Source: an uncultured bacterium (GTDB lineage Bacteria > Bacteroidota > Bacteroidia > Bacteroidales > Bacteroidaceae). Taken from it: 64,000 nucleotides of DNA. The translations under genes and the position numbers were made by a program. The notes beneath the pieces were generated by a model that saw nothing but the letters and a program-made list of their open reading frames with translations, was not told where the DNA came from and made no database searches. The DNA lies in contig CAJMNM010000001.1 of the NCBI GenBank assembly GCA_905214795.1, forward strand, positions 62,001 to 126,000, read 5' to 3'. Positions 53,740 through 62,267 of this stretch are shown in pieces (the first letter of the stretch is position 1; each line of letters starts with the position of its first letter).

Positions 53740-54316
53740 ATACTTTCAACTTATTTCTGAGGTTTTGCAACATATAATACAGACGGGATTTCACGGTTCC
53801 CTCGGGCAAATTCATAATTTCGGCCACCTGAGCCACAGAGAGTTCCTCCTCGTAACGCAAGGCAAACAACAAACGTTGCGCCGGCTGAAGCGTGTCGAGC
53901 AGCCGCGAGAGCTCACGGTCGAAGACTTCCGCATCGATGCGCAAAGCCACCGGTTCTTCGTAAATATCTTCTTCTCTGTCCAACTGCCCGATATAATCGG
54001 CCTGATAGCCACGCGAACGGTATTCGTTACGGCATAGATTGTAGGCCATGGCAAACAGCCAGGACCGTACATTACGGCCATCGGTGTAACGCTCCTTTGC
54101 TACCCACAGACGCAAAAAGATGTCTTGCGTAAAATCGGCTGCCAAATGTTCGTCACGTCCGAGCATGCGGAAGAAAAAGCCGTGGATGCGCCGTGCATAA
54201 CGCCGATAGAGTTCATCGAAAGCCTTCTCACTATCGTGTCTGCGGACCAGCCTCATCAGTTCCTCATCGGACAGATTACGCCACCGACGATGTTTTATCC
54301 ACATTTTTATTTCCAT
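53726..54316 (-). CDS. ECF-type RNA polymerase sigma factor
   Basis: This 196-residue sigma-70 family protein has region 2 (EKAFDELYRRYARRIHGFFF, DFTQDIFLRLWV, WLFAMAYNLCRNEYRSR) and region 4 (TLQPAQRLLFALRYEEELSV, VAEIMNLPEGTVKSRLYYML) with a proper helix-turn-helix. It lacks region 3, as in ECF sigmas. ATG 54316 lies inside the last codons of the upstream gene; ATG 54304 is an alternative, downstream of the upstream gene's stop. It likely responds to an envelope signal through the neighbouring membrane protein. Confidence 0.92.
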   Translation of the reverse strand: MEIKMWIKHRRWRNLSDEELMRLVRRHDSEKAFDELYRRYARRIHGFFFRMLGRDEHLAADFTQDIFLRLWVAKERYTDGRNVRSWLFAMAYNLCRNEYRSRGYQADYIGQLDREEDIYEEPVALRIDAEVFDRELSRLLDTLQPAQRLLFALRYEEELSVAQVAEIMNLPEGTVKSRLYYMLQNLRNKLKVYEKL

Positions 54317-55482
54317 TGGTCCAGATATCCAAGATATTCCTTTTTCTTCGCCTCCGAAAAGCCGCCGTTCTCTACCGATGCCTTCAATATATCGTACAGA
54401 CGATCGGCCTGCTGCTGACGGCCGGTTTCCCGATAGGCCTCGACAAGATGGGCCAGCATAACCACATAGTTCAGTTGCAGGTTCTCACTGCCGGTCCACC
54501 ATTTCTCGACCTGAAATGCGGGTTCGCTCAGATAATCGAAATGATAGTCCTGCTCAACGTGCCGCATGGCAGAGGCTATGTTGTCATAGGGGGACTCACT
54601 GTATTTGAAAACCAAACCGTCGTTATAAAGCTTATTCATCAGTCCGGGTATCACCTGTCTGGCCGATGGGGAGAAATAAGCGGAACGGCCGGTCTGCTTG
54701 ATGATATAATCCACCATATCCGATATCGCTTTATCCCGATCAGTCTCTGAATGAATCTGCGGCCACTGAAAAAGCGGAATGCCTAAACGTTTGCATAATG
54801 CGTCCCGATAATTGGCTACCATCAGGAACGGCATCACCACAATCACCTTATCGGTATGTACGTGCAAGGCGCGCTGTAACAATATCTTATCAAAAAGTTC
54901 CATGTCTCCGTTACCGAAAAAGATTCCCCCTTTGTCCATCCCCTGCAACTGGTTATAACCGAATCTCAGAATAAACGAAGGATATTTTCCGGCCACATAT
55001 TGCCGATTAAGAATCTCATTGAAAAGTGCTGTCCGCTGCCCTTCGCCGTCGGCGTCTCCCATCATCCAAAGATAGCCCAGCACGGCGTCATAACCGCTGT
55101 CTGAAAGACTATCGGGCAAAAGCTTGATAGCCTTCTCGGCAAATTCGTTACGAGGGCCGGGGCAAGCACGGTAGGCACAGATGTAATAAGCATAAGTGTC
55201 GGGAATGGCGGTTTTCATACGCTGCAGAACGGTTTTCACACATGTATCGCCCTGCTGCATGGAAAAGGTCGAAGTCAAGCCGTATGCCGCCTCAAACAGA
55301 TTGCGCCAGGCGTTCTCGTTAGCGGGCTCCTGTTCCACCACTTTATTCCAGGCCTCCATCTGTCGGACATACCAAAGCGAATCGTGTGATTCCTCTATGA
55401 AACTTCTTACGCTTTCCGCTTGCTGCGCGATTGCCGAAACTGTTAAAATCATCGCCCACAATAAAACTATTATCTTTTTCAT
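54307..55482 (-). CDS. secreted protein with TPR-like helices and DUF2723-like segment
   Basis: This 391-residue exported protein has signal MKKIIVLLWAMILTVSAIAQ and helical repeats from about 30 to 180 (AWNKVVEQEPANENAWRNLF, FNEILNRQYVAGKYPSFILR). The section GIFFGNGDMELFDKILLQRA, then VIVVMPFLMVANYRDALCKR, resembles the NGDxDTF...V.V..LL..Y block seen in Bacteroidota DUF2723-type proteins. Its function is unknown. It precedes the sigma gene with overlapping ends, so it is probably the first gene of the operon. Confidence 0.65.
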   Translation of the reverse strand: MKKIIVLLWAMILTVSAIAQQAESVRSFIEESHDSLWYVRQMEAWNKVVEQEPANENAWRNLFEAAYGLTSTFSMQQGDTCVKTVLQRMKTAIPDTYAYYICAYRACPGPRNEFAEKAIKLLPDSLSDSGYDAVLGYLWMMGDADGEGQRTALFNEILNRQYVAGKYPSFILRFGYNQLQGMDKGGIFFGNGDMELFDKILLQRALHVHTDKVIVVMPFLMVANYRDALCKRLGIPLFQWPQIHSETDRDKAISDMVDYIIKQTGRSAYFSPSARQVIPGLMNKLYNDGLVFKYSESPYDNIASAMRHVEQDYHFDYLSEPAFQVEKWWTGSENLQLNYVVMLAHLVEAYRETGRQQQADRLYDILKASVENGGFSEAKKKEYLGYLDQWK

Positions 55483-55666
55483 CTTTTTTTCACTCTGTTT
55501 TCAGTCTATTATCTATTTCTATCAGACAGCTGTCATGAATGAATACACTTCAAGACACCAATCGTTCAATTAAAAACATTTTTTAAGAAACAGACAATAC
55601 TGACAATACAGATTATGCAGCCTGTGATCTCCACCACTACAAAAAATCATGAAAACGCCCCACGGC

Positions 55667-56587
55667 CTACAGATAAATCATAAGGGCTGTCATGATAATA
55701 ATACTCAACACAATGGTGATAGAGTTTACCGTGCACGACATGGCCACATCGCCATGGCATTTGGCGGTAAAGACCGCGCACAAAGCGGAGATGGGGGCAA
55801 AAGCGATAAGAACAAGAATCTTTCTGATTTCCACATCAAACGGCAAATAATGGTAGAATATCCATGCCAGAACGGCCGCTATGAGGTAACGGTTGAACAC
55901 GACACCGGCTATGCGCCACAAACGGCTGCGGCTTAAATGCAGCTCGAAGCCGATACCTATCATCATCATGCCAAGAAACGGGTTGGCCGCACCGGCCACA
56001 TCGGTCAGCGAGGTGACAATGGCGGGCAGCTTGACATGACAGGATGCCAAGACCACCATGACGATGTATACGTCCATCGGGATGGAAGCGAACATGCGAC
56101 GGAAAAACATCTTGAGCGAGAAAGCCGCGTCGGCACGTACCACTGCTGCCGCCATTGAGTAGGTGGCTCCCGTACACAACAGAGAACTGCCGGCATCGAA
56201 CAGACAGGTGGCCACAACGCCCGACGGACCTAACAATGACTGAATATAGGGCAAGGTGAAGCAGCCGATGTTATATCCCGAATAGTTAATCATATTGAAT
56301 GCTTTCGCGTCGCGTCCCTGACGCCAGGCCATCAGATAACCGATGCCGATTGTCACCAGATTGCATATCACACCGACAGCTATCAGGCTCAGCAAAGACA
56401 AATCGACATCAATCTTGTTGAAATTGGAGATGACGGCACAGGGTAAGGTGATTTTCAACACAATGTTGGAAACCAGCTTGAAATCGGATTCCTTGAAAAA
56501 GCCCACACGCTTAAGCAAATAGGACCCTATGATAATAAACACAAAGGCGGAAACCTTTATCAATATCGTATCCATGGCAACACACAT
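55667..56587 (-). CDS. AEC-family (auxin efflux carrier-like) transporter
   Basis: This 306-residue membrane protein has about 10 hydrophobic helices. It starts at ATG 56587 (MCVAMDTILIKVSAFVFI), with MDTIL at 56575 an alternative. Family features: GSYLLKRVGFFKESDFKLVS at the N-terminus, the NIVLKITLPCAVISNFNKID block, a central GFELHLSRSRLWRI and the C-terminal KILVLIAFAPISALCAVFTA. Substrates of AEC carriers are usually organic anions such as malate or aspartate; none can be assigned here. Monocistronic. Confidence 0.88.
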   Translation of the reverse strand: MCVAMDTILIKVSAFVFIIIGSYLLKRVGFFKESDFKLVSNIVLKITLPCAVISNFNKIDVDLSLLSLIAVGVICNLVTIGIGYLMAWRQGRDAKAFNMINYSGYNIGCFTLPYIQSLLGPSGVVATCLFDAGSSLLCTGATYSMAAAVVRADAAFSLKMFFRRMFASIPMDVYIVMVVLASCHVKLPAIVTSLTDVAGAANPFLGMMMIGIGFELHLSRSRLWRIAGVVFNRYLIAAVLAWIFYHYLPFDVEIRKILVLIAFAPISALCAVFTAKCHGDVAMSCTVNSITIVLSIIIMTALMIYL

Positions 56588-56802
56588 CTTTTTACAGGCT
56601 GCAAAAATACAAAAATACCCGTAAGTTGATGACGCTTTATCTCATTTATAAACTGTCTTTTTAAACTTGTCTTATCGGTTAACTTCTTACCGGCAACTGT
56701 ATATCACCGTATCTTTTATTCATAACAACATCCTTGTGTACTAATCATATCAGGTATTCATAAGCGTATTTCGGGCTGCCGGCACTTAAAAACGCAGCGC
56801 CA

Positions 56803-56851
56803 AATACCCGAAAATGGGTATTGTACCCTTTTAACATTACGTCTATCTTTG
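56803..56851 (+). promoter_or_regulatory. promoter with palindromic operator candidate
   Basis: The -33 TTG (56821-56823) and -7 TATCTTTG (56844-56851) are 20 bases apart, a good match. AATACCC (56803-56809) and GGGTATT (56816-56822) form a perfect 7-6-7 palindrome ending on the -33 TTG, and GGGTA/TACCC (56816-56820/56824-56828) gives an overlapping hairpin. This is suitable for a repressor or activator controlling the metal-uptake-like genes that follow. Confidence 0.65.
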
Positions 56852-56880
56852 CAATCTTTAAAAGGTAGCACCGCCAGCTT

Positions 56881-57222
56881 ATGTATAAACGCCACCCCTA
56901 CAGGTATAAAATAGCAGGATTACTCCTTTTTTTACTGTTTACCCAGTATTGGTGCAGCATCACGCTGTTTGCCCACTCACACATGGTAAACGGGGTCGTC
57001 ATCGTACATTCCCATCCATACAAAGCTGAACATGCTCATACACAGGCTCAGTTTGAGACTATTCTCTACCTGTCTTTATTTCAAACACCCGGAGACATTC
57101 ATCCGGGCTTTGAGCTCCGATTATGGCTGATACCATTATGTAGTATCGCATCGTTTTGTCTGTATGCTCTCCCGCTACGTCCGGTATCAGACAATAACAC
57201 GCGCGGCCCTCCATTTTCCTGA
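56881..57222 (+). CDS. small His-rich membrane protein ahead of TonB receptor
   Basis: This 113-residue protein has two hydrophobic segments (YKIAGLLLFLLFTQYWCSIT; LIPLCSIASFCLYALPL) and between them a His-rich region (LFAHSHMVNGVVIVHSHPYK, AEHAHTQAQF) rich in HxH and HxxxH spacing, likely metal-binding. It is followed 54 bases later by a TonB-dependent receptor, and pairs of this kind are common in Bacteroidota. It may deliver or sense a transition metal. No named family is recognised. Confidence 0.65.
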   Translation: MYKRHPYRYKIAGLLLFLLFTQYWCSITLFAHSHMVNGVVIVHSHPYKAEHAHTQAQFETILYLSLFQTPGDIHPGFELRLWLIPLCSIASFCLYALPLRPVSDNNTRGPPFS

Positions 57223-57276
57223 TTTACTCAGATAAATTATTCTTTATTTTATTAATTATCAAACTAAACAGGACAA

Positions 57277-59595
57277 ATGAGAACTTTATTTATTTATATT
57301 TTGGGAACAATACTCACATTGTTTCCCGGGCACAGCATGGCCTTAGAGAAAGAAGAAACAGATACCAACGTCATAGGACATGTGACGGACAAAGACACCA
57401 AAGAACATTTACCCTACGTGACCGTACAATTGAAAGGAACCACCATTGGAACAACTACAGACGGCACAGGACATTATTTTCTGAAGAATCTTCCGGAAGG
57501 AACCTTCACCATAGAGGTTAAATCGGCAGGTTATAAAACGGAGACACAGACCGTAAAACTGACAAAAGGCAAAACGCTGGAACTGAACTTTATGATTGAG
57601 GAAGACCGGGTGGCGCTGAATGAGGTCGTAGTCTCGGCAAACCGTAACGAAACAACCCGCCGTCTGGCCCCCACACTTGTCAATGTCATCTCAATGAAAA
57701 CATTTGAAAACACCAATGCCACCTGTCTGGCACAGGGCCTGAGTTTTCAGCCCGGCGTACGTGTGGAAAGCAATTGTCAGAACTGCGGTTTTCAACAGGT
57801 GCGTATCAACGGACTGGACGGTCCTTACACACAAATTCTGATAGACTCTCGCCCGATATTCAGCGCACTTGCCGGAGTATATGGTCTGGAACAGATTCCA
57901 GCCAACATGATTGACCGTGTGGAAGTAATGCGTGGGGGCGGCTCTGCTCTGTTCGGCTCATCGGCCATAGCCGGCACCATCAACATCATTACGAAAGAAC
58001 CTTCACGCAATTCAGCGCAGGTATCACATACGCTGACCGGCATAGGCGATGCCGCAGTGTTTGAAAACAACACCACGCTGAATGCCTCTCTCGTATCAGA
58101 CAATCAGAAACTGGGACTGGCCATATTCGGACAAAACCGCGAGCGGGCTGGATATGACCATGACGGCGACGGGTTTACCGAACTACCCGAGCTGAAGAGT
58201 CAGACCATCGGCTTCCGTTCGTACATCAAGACAAGCGATTATTCCAAACTGACTATGGAATATCATCATTTACAGGAATACCGAAGAGGCGGCGACCGGC
58301 TGGACCGTCCCGCACACGAAGCGCTTATCGCTGAACAGACACAACACAGCATCAATACCGGCGGACTAAAATTTGACCTGTTCTCCCCCAACGCAAAGCA
58401 CAGGCTCGGCCTCTACGCATCGGCACAACACATTAACCGCGACAGTTATTACGGCGGTGGCGAGGATATTGAGGAGAAGCTGAAATCCTATGGCAGCACT
58501 ACGGATATGACCTGGGTGGCCGGCGCACAATATAACTATAATTTCGACCGTTGTCTGTTTATGCCGGCGACACTGACCTTGGGAGGAGAATATAATCAGG
58601 ACGACCTGAAAGACCACATTTGGGGCCGTGAACATTTTCTCAGTCAAAAGGTACATACCGTCAGCGCCTTTCTTCAGAACGAATGGAAAAACGAGCAATG
58701 GAGCTTCCTCGTCGGCGGCCGGCTGGACAAACACAGTTTGCTGGACAAGCCGATATTCAGTCCGCGCGCCAATATCCGCTTCAACCCCACGGAGGACATC
58801 AGTCTTCGTGCCAGCTACTCGTTCGGATTCCGTGCTCCACAGGCTTTTGACGAGGACCTGCACGTGAGCAATGTAAACGGTACGGTATCGATGATACGTC
58901 TGGCAGACAATCTCAAAGAAGAGAAATCGCAAAGTGTCAGTCTTTCAGCAGATATGTATCATAATTGGGGAGACTGGCAAGGAAACTTTCTGATTGAGGG
59001 CTTTTACACAGACATATCGGATGTATTTGCACTGACAGAAATAGGAACTGACGAAAAAGGTGTGATTATTATCGAACGTGGCAATGAAAAAGGCGCTTAT
59101 GTATACGGTTGCACGCTGGAAGGCAAACTGGCATGGCGCAACATCTGGCAACTGCAAGCCGGGTTTACCTTGCAAAAGGCGGAATATAAGGAAGCACGCT
59201 CATGGAACGCAGACGATCCGACCGTGCCGGTAGAGAAGCGAATGTTCCGTACTCCGGACGCTTATGGCTATTTCACCATGACTTATAACCCGTTACGTGA
59301 ACTGACGCTGGCTCTATCAGGAACTTATACGGGCAGCATGCTCGTAGAACATCACAAGGGGTATATCGCCGAAAACCGCACAGAAAAAACGCGTAGTTTT
59401 ATGGACCTGGGCTTTAAAGCGGCATATGACTTTAAGCTTTATAAGAGTATTACATTACAGATCAACGCTGGAGTACAGAATATATTCAACGCTTATCAGA
59501 ATGACTTTGACAAAGGAGCCGACCGTGACTCGGGTTACATTTACGGACCGTCGCTACCCCGCTCGTTCTATGCCGGTTTAAAACTGAGTTATTAA
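57277..59595 (+). CDS. TonB-dependent outer-membrane receptor
   Basis: This 772-residue receptor has a signal peptide to about 22, a carboxypeptidase-regulatory-like domain (VIGHVTDKDTKEHLPYVTVQ, GHYFLKNLPEGTFTIEVKSA), a TonB box-like ALNEVVVSANRNE, a plug (SNCQNCGFQQVRINGLDGPY, IDRVEVMRGGGSALFGSSAI, AGTINIITKEP) and a barrel ending in GYIYGPSLPRSFYAGLKLSY with a terminal aromatic. The NCQNC pair in the plug is unusual. The context (upstream His-rich protein, operator at the promoter) points to metal or metal-chelate uptake, not glycan import, and no SusD is present. Confidence 0.9.
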   Translation: MRTLFIYILGTILTLFPGHSMALEKEETDTNVIGHVTDKDTKEHLPYVTVQLKGTTIGTTTDGTGHYFLKNLPEGTFTIEVKSAGYKTETQTVKLTKGKTLELNFMIEEDRVALNEVVVSANRNETTRRLAPTLVNVISMKTFENTNATCLAQGLSFQPGVRVESNCQNCGFQQVRINGLDGPYTQILIDSRPIFSALAGVYGLEQIPANMIDRVEVMRGGGSALFGSSAIAGTINIITKEPSRNSAQVSHTLTGIGDAAVFENNTTLNASLVSDNQKLGLAIFGQNRERAGYDHDGDGFTELPELKSQTIGFRSYIKTSDYSKLTMEYHHLQEYRRGGDRLDRPAHEALIAEQTQHSINTGGLKFDLFSPNAKHRLGLYASAQHINRDSYYGGGEDIEEKLKSYGSTTDMTWVAGAQYNYNFDRCLFMPATLTLGGEYNQDDLKDHIWGREHFLSQKVHTVSAFLQNEWKNEQWSFLVGGRLDKHSLLDKPIFSPRANIRFNPTEDISLRASYSFGFRAPQAFDEDLHVSNVNGTVSMIRLADNLKEEKSQSVSLSADMYHNWGDWQGNFLIEGFYTDISDVFALTEIGTDEKGVIIIERGNEKGAYVYGCTLEGKLAWRNIWQLQAGFTLQKAEYKEARSWNADDPTVPVEKRMFRTPDAYGYFTMTYNPLRELTLALSGTYTGSMLVEHHKGYIAENRTEKTRSFMDLGFKAAYDFKLYKSITLQINAGVQNIFNAYQNDFDKGADRDSGYIYGPSLPRSFYAGLKLSY

Positions 59596-59656
59596 CAGGG
59601 TATTCATGATATCTTTGAATATTGTTTTATCGGTTATCGTGAGATAAATCGGGCGA

Positions 59657-59808
59657 CTCGGCAGAGGCAAATCTGAAAACTGCGTTTTTATTTAACTTTT
59701 GCGCTCGCCTTTGGCTATCTTTGGATAAGATAGGAGACGGCTCGGCAGAAGCAAATCTGAAAACTGCGTTTTTATTTGCCTCTGCGCTCGCCTTTCACTA
59801 TCTTTGCA
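59657..59808 (+). repeat. tandem duplicated promoter-like repeat
   Basis: Two copies about 84 bases apart: 59657 to about 59725 and 59741 to about 59808. Both begin CTCGGCAGA, share GCAAATCTGAAAACTGCGTT and GCGCTCGCCTTT, and end in CTATCTTTG. They differ mainly at TTTAACTT (copy 1) versus TTTGCCTC (copy 2). Only copy 2 keeps a -33 TTTG at the right distance from its -7 box. Similar sequences are, from memory, frequent intergenic repeats in Bacteroidota; no count can be given here. Confidence 0.8.
59775..59806 (+). promoter_or_regulatory. promoter for GH43-type gene
   Basis: A -33 TTTG (59775-59778) and -7 TATCTTTG (59799-59806) are separated by 20 bases, 39 bases before ATG 59846. It is the intact second copy of the duplicated element. 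Confidence 0.75.
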
Positions 59809-59845
59809 ATGAAAAATAATTCTTAATTAACCTAAAACAAATATC

Positions 59846-60895
59846 ATGCTAAAAAAATTCTTATTGACAGCACTGACGGCATGTTTCTTATGCTCCGCAC
59901 AGGCTATGGCGCAAAGCAAAGCGCAGAAGAATGAAAACTTCCAGCCCAAAGAAATCTGGAACGACACAGACGGCAATCCTATCAATGCTCATGGCGGAGG
60001 TATCCTCTACCATAACGGCACTTATTACTGGTACGGAGAATATAAGACAGGAAAGACCATTCTGCCCAGCTGGGCCACATGGGAATGTTACCGTACGGAC
60101 GTGACAGGCGTAAGTTGTTACTCTAGTAAGGATTTGCTGAACTGGAAATTTGAAGGCATTGTGCTAAAGGCTGTCACCGACGACCCTGAACATGACCTTC
60201 ATCCGTCTAAAGTGTTGGAACGTCCGAAAGTGATTTACAACAAGAAAACAAAGAAATTTGTGATGTGGGCACACGTTGAAAGCGCTGATTACAGCAAGGC
60301 TGCCGCAGGCGTAGCTGTTTGTGACACACCGACCGGCGAATTCAAATATCTGGGCAGCTTCCGTCCCAATAACAGCATGAGCCGTGACCAGACACTGTTT
60401 GTTGACGATGACGGCACAGCTTACCAGTTCGCATCTTCAGAAGAAAACCAGACGTTGCACATCAACCGTCTGACCGACGACTATACAAAACCCGACGGTA
60501 CTTATGTACGCCGTTTCATCGGAATGGCACGCGAGGCACCGGCTGTATTCAAACATGACGGCAAATATTACATGCTGTCAAGCGGCTGTACCGGATGGGA
60601 CCCGAACCAAGCCGAACTGGCTGTGGCCGACTCTATCATGGGAGAATGGAAAGTATTGGGCAATCCCTGCACAGGTGTTGATGCCGACAAGACATTCTAT
60701 GGTCAGAGTACTTATGTCATCCCTGTTCAAGGACGTAAAAACAAGGGTAAGTTCATCGCCTGCTTCGACATGTGGAAGAAGAAGGACCTGGCAGACAGCC
60801 GTTACATCTGGTTGCCACTCATGATTGACAATGAGGGTAAGATGAGCATTCCATGGCACGCTTCATGGAACATGGATGTCTTTAAAAAGAAATAA
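59846..60895 (+). CDS. secreted GH43-type glycoside hydrolase
   Basis: This 349-residue exported five-bladed propeller glycosidase has signal MLKKFLLTALTACFLCSAQA. Features typical of GH43 subfamilies acting on galactose-containing chains are DTDGNPINAHGGGILYHNGT with YYWYGEYKTGK, then CYSSKDLLNWKFEG, HPSKVLERPKVIYN, a central DQTLFVDDDGTAYQF and REAPAVFKHDGKYYMLSSGC. A catalytic acid is likely in the REAPAVF block by family analogy. The exact substrate cannot be assigned. The next gene overlaps by one base (TAATG), so translation is coupled. Confidence 0.85.
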   Translation: MLKKFLLTALTACFLCSAQAMAQSKAQKNENFQPKEIWNDTDGNPINAHGGGILYHNGTYYWYGEYKTGKTILPSWATWECYRTDVTGVSCYSSKDLLNWKFEGIVLKAVTDDPEHDLHPSKVLERPKVIYNKKTKKFVMWAHVESADYSKAAAGVAVCDTPTGEFKYLGSFRPNNSMSRDQTLFVDDDGTAYQFASSEENQTLHINRLTDDYTKPDGTYVRRFIGMAREAPAVFKHDGKYYMLSSGCTGWDPNQAELAVADSIMGEWKVLGNPCTGVDADKTFYGQSTYVIPVQGRKNKGKFIACFDMWKKKDLADSRYIWLPLMIDNEGKMSIPWHASWNMDVFKKK

Positions 60896-61401
60896 TGATT
60901 AACGAAAATTTCTGTATACAAACCGACCAGCTCTCTTTTACATTCGTCGAAGGCTCAAAGCCTGAATTTCTGATGAACAGTAAAAGAGGGCTGGTCGAAA
61001 TTGTATATCCACCTCACACAATTTTCAATAGGCCTCAGATGCAGACCTGGCTGTTCAAAGTGGTTATAGAGGCATTAAGAAAACAAGCAAAACTGATATT
61101 GCCCGAACGGTTGCAGGAACTGGCCCGGCAGAACGGCTTCAATTACACGCGTCTGAGCATTAATTCGGCCCGTACACGATGGGGAAGCTGTTCATCACGA
61201 CGGCACATCAATCTGTCGCTGTTTCTGATGATTCTGCCACGGCATTTATCCGATTATGTGCTGTTGCACGAATTGTGCCACACCGTCGAAATGAATCACG
61301 GTCCGCGTTTCTGGGCTTTAATGGACAAAGTAACCGGAGAGCGTGCGCAGTCCTTACGCAACGAGTTACGTCACTATCCGTCGCCGTTCAAACAGAATTA
61401 A
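60895..61401 (+). CDS. YgjP/SprT-like metallopeptidase
   Basis: This 168-residue YgjP-like (DUF45) zinc metallopeptidase begins at the ATG overlapping the previous stop (TAATG). The zinc motif HELCHTVEMNHGPRFWALM supplies HExxH-like His/Glu and a distal His. SARTRWGSCSSRRHINLSLF is the preceding family-conserved block. No signal peptide is seen. Its role is unknown; the coupling with a secreted glycosidase is odd and probably a housekeeping coincidence of this genome. Confidence 0.87.
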   Translation: MINENFCIQTDQLSFTFVEGSKPEFLMNSKRGLVEIVYPPHTIFNRPQMQTWLFKVVIEALRKQAKLILPERLQELARQNGFNYTRLSINSARTRWGSCSSRRHINLSLFLMILPRHLSDYVLLHELCHTVEMNHGPRFWALMDKVTGERAQSLRNELRHYPSPFKQN

Positions 61402-61452
61402 GAATATAAAAAAGAGGAAAATCTACAGGTTTCTTTTTTAACCGACTGACGT

Positions 61453-62253
61453 TTAACGCGGACGATAATCTTTTCTGACCGGAAACATGCGGTCTATGAA
61501 CTTATAGCACACGACAAACAACAGGACCGCCAATATCAGCGCAACAATCATTCCCCAGGTTCCGCCACACAGACCGGACCAGGTAAGTTCATCGCCACCC
61601 GGTATCCACGCAAACAACACCCCAATCAGATTATTAAAAGCATGAGCTATCACCGACAGCCAGATACTGCCCGAACGCCAGTAGAGCCACCCCAACACGG
61701 CACCCAACAACACGGCACCGGGTATTTGAGCAGGATTGCCATGAATCACGCCAAAAACCAAAGAAGCTATAAGAATTGATAAATAGGGTGAGTAATGGCG
61801 TCGCATAAGATGGTGCTGAATCCCCATTCTGAAAACAAATTCCTCTGACAACGGCCCAATGAACACTATTGCCAATACGCCCCAGAAGTTTGTCATAAGC
61901 TGCTGGAACATGGCTTCGTTCATATCTTCCAAAGCCAACATCTCTGTCATGACATTGACAATAAAAATGGCCGGCACCATAAGAAGCAGACTTCCGGCAT
62001 AAACAGGCGCAGCCAGACGGATATTACGAAGGCTTCTGCCATCCAGCCATTTAAAAATCCACATAGTTCCTACCGATAGAACTGCCGACAATATCATTGA
62101 AAATGCCAACGCCGTAGGACTGTTGACCAAGGCATTCAAATCGAGCTCGCCCTTATTCAACAAATGCGGAATATTGACACAAAATGTCATAAAGAACGCA
62201 GAAAAGAACTGCGCCAACAAGAATACTACAACCAGACAGATGCTTCTTTTCAT
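61453..62253 (-). CDS. CPBP-family intramembrane metalloprotease
   Basis: This 266-residue polytopic protein has about seven hydrophobic segments. The glutamate motif PLSEEFVFRMGIQHHLMRRH (EExxxR) and LVFGVIHGNPAQIPGAVLLG (second His-containing helix) mark the CAAX-processing/bacteriocin self-protection family. In bacteria these are prenyl-protease-like enzymes of unknown substrate, or bacteriocin immunity proteins. A third short His motif (IAHAFNNLIG) follows. Upstream genes on the same strand are ribF and a HAD hydrolase with gaps of 14 and 6 bases, so it is the last gene of an operon. Confidence 0.9.
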   Translation of the reverse strand: MKRSICLVVVFLLAQFFSAFFMTFCVNIPHLLNKGELDLNALVNSPTALAFSMILSAVLSVGTMWIFKWLDGRSLRNIRLAAPVYAGSLLLMVPAIFIVNVMTEMLALEDMNEAMFQQLMTNFWGVLAIVFIGPLSEEFVFRMGIQHHLMRRHYSPYLSILIASLVFGVIHGNPAQIPGAVLLGAVLGWLYWRSGSIWLSVIAHAFNNLIGVLFAWIPGGDELTWSGLCGGTWGMIVALILAVLLFVVCYKFIDRMFPVRKDYRPR

Positions 62254-62267
62254 ATTTCACTCAACCT

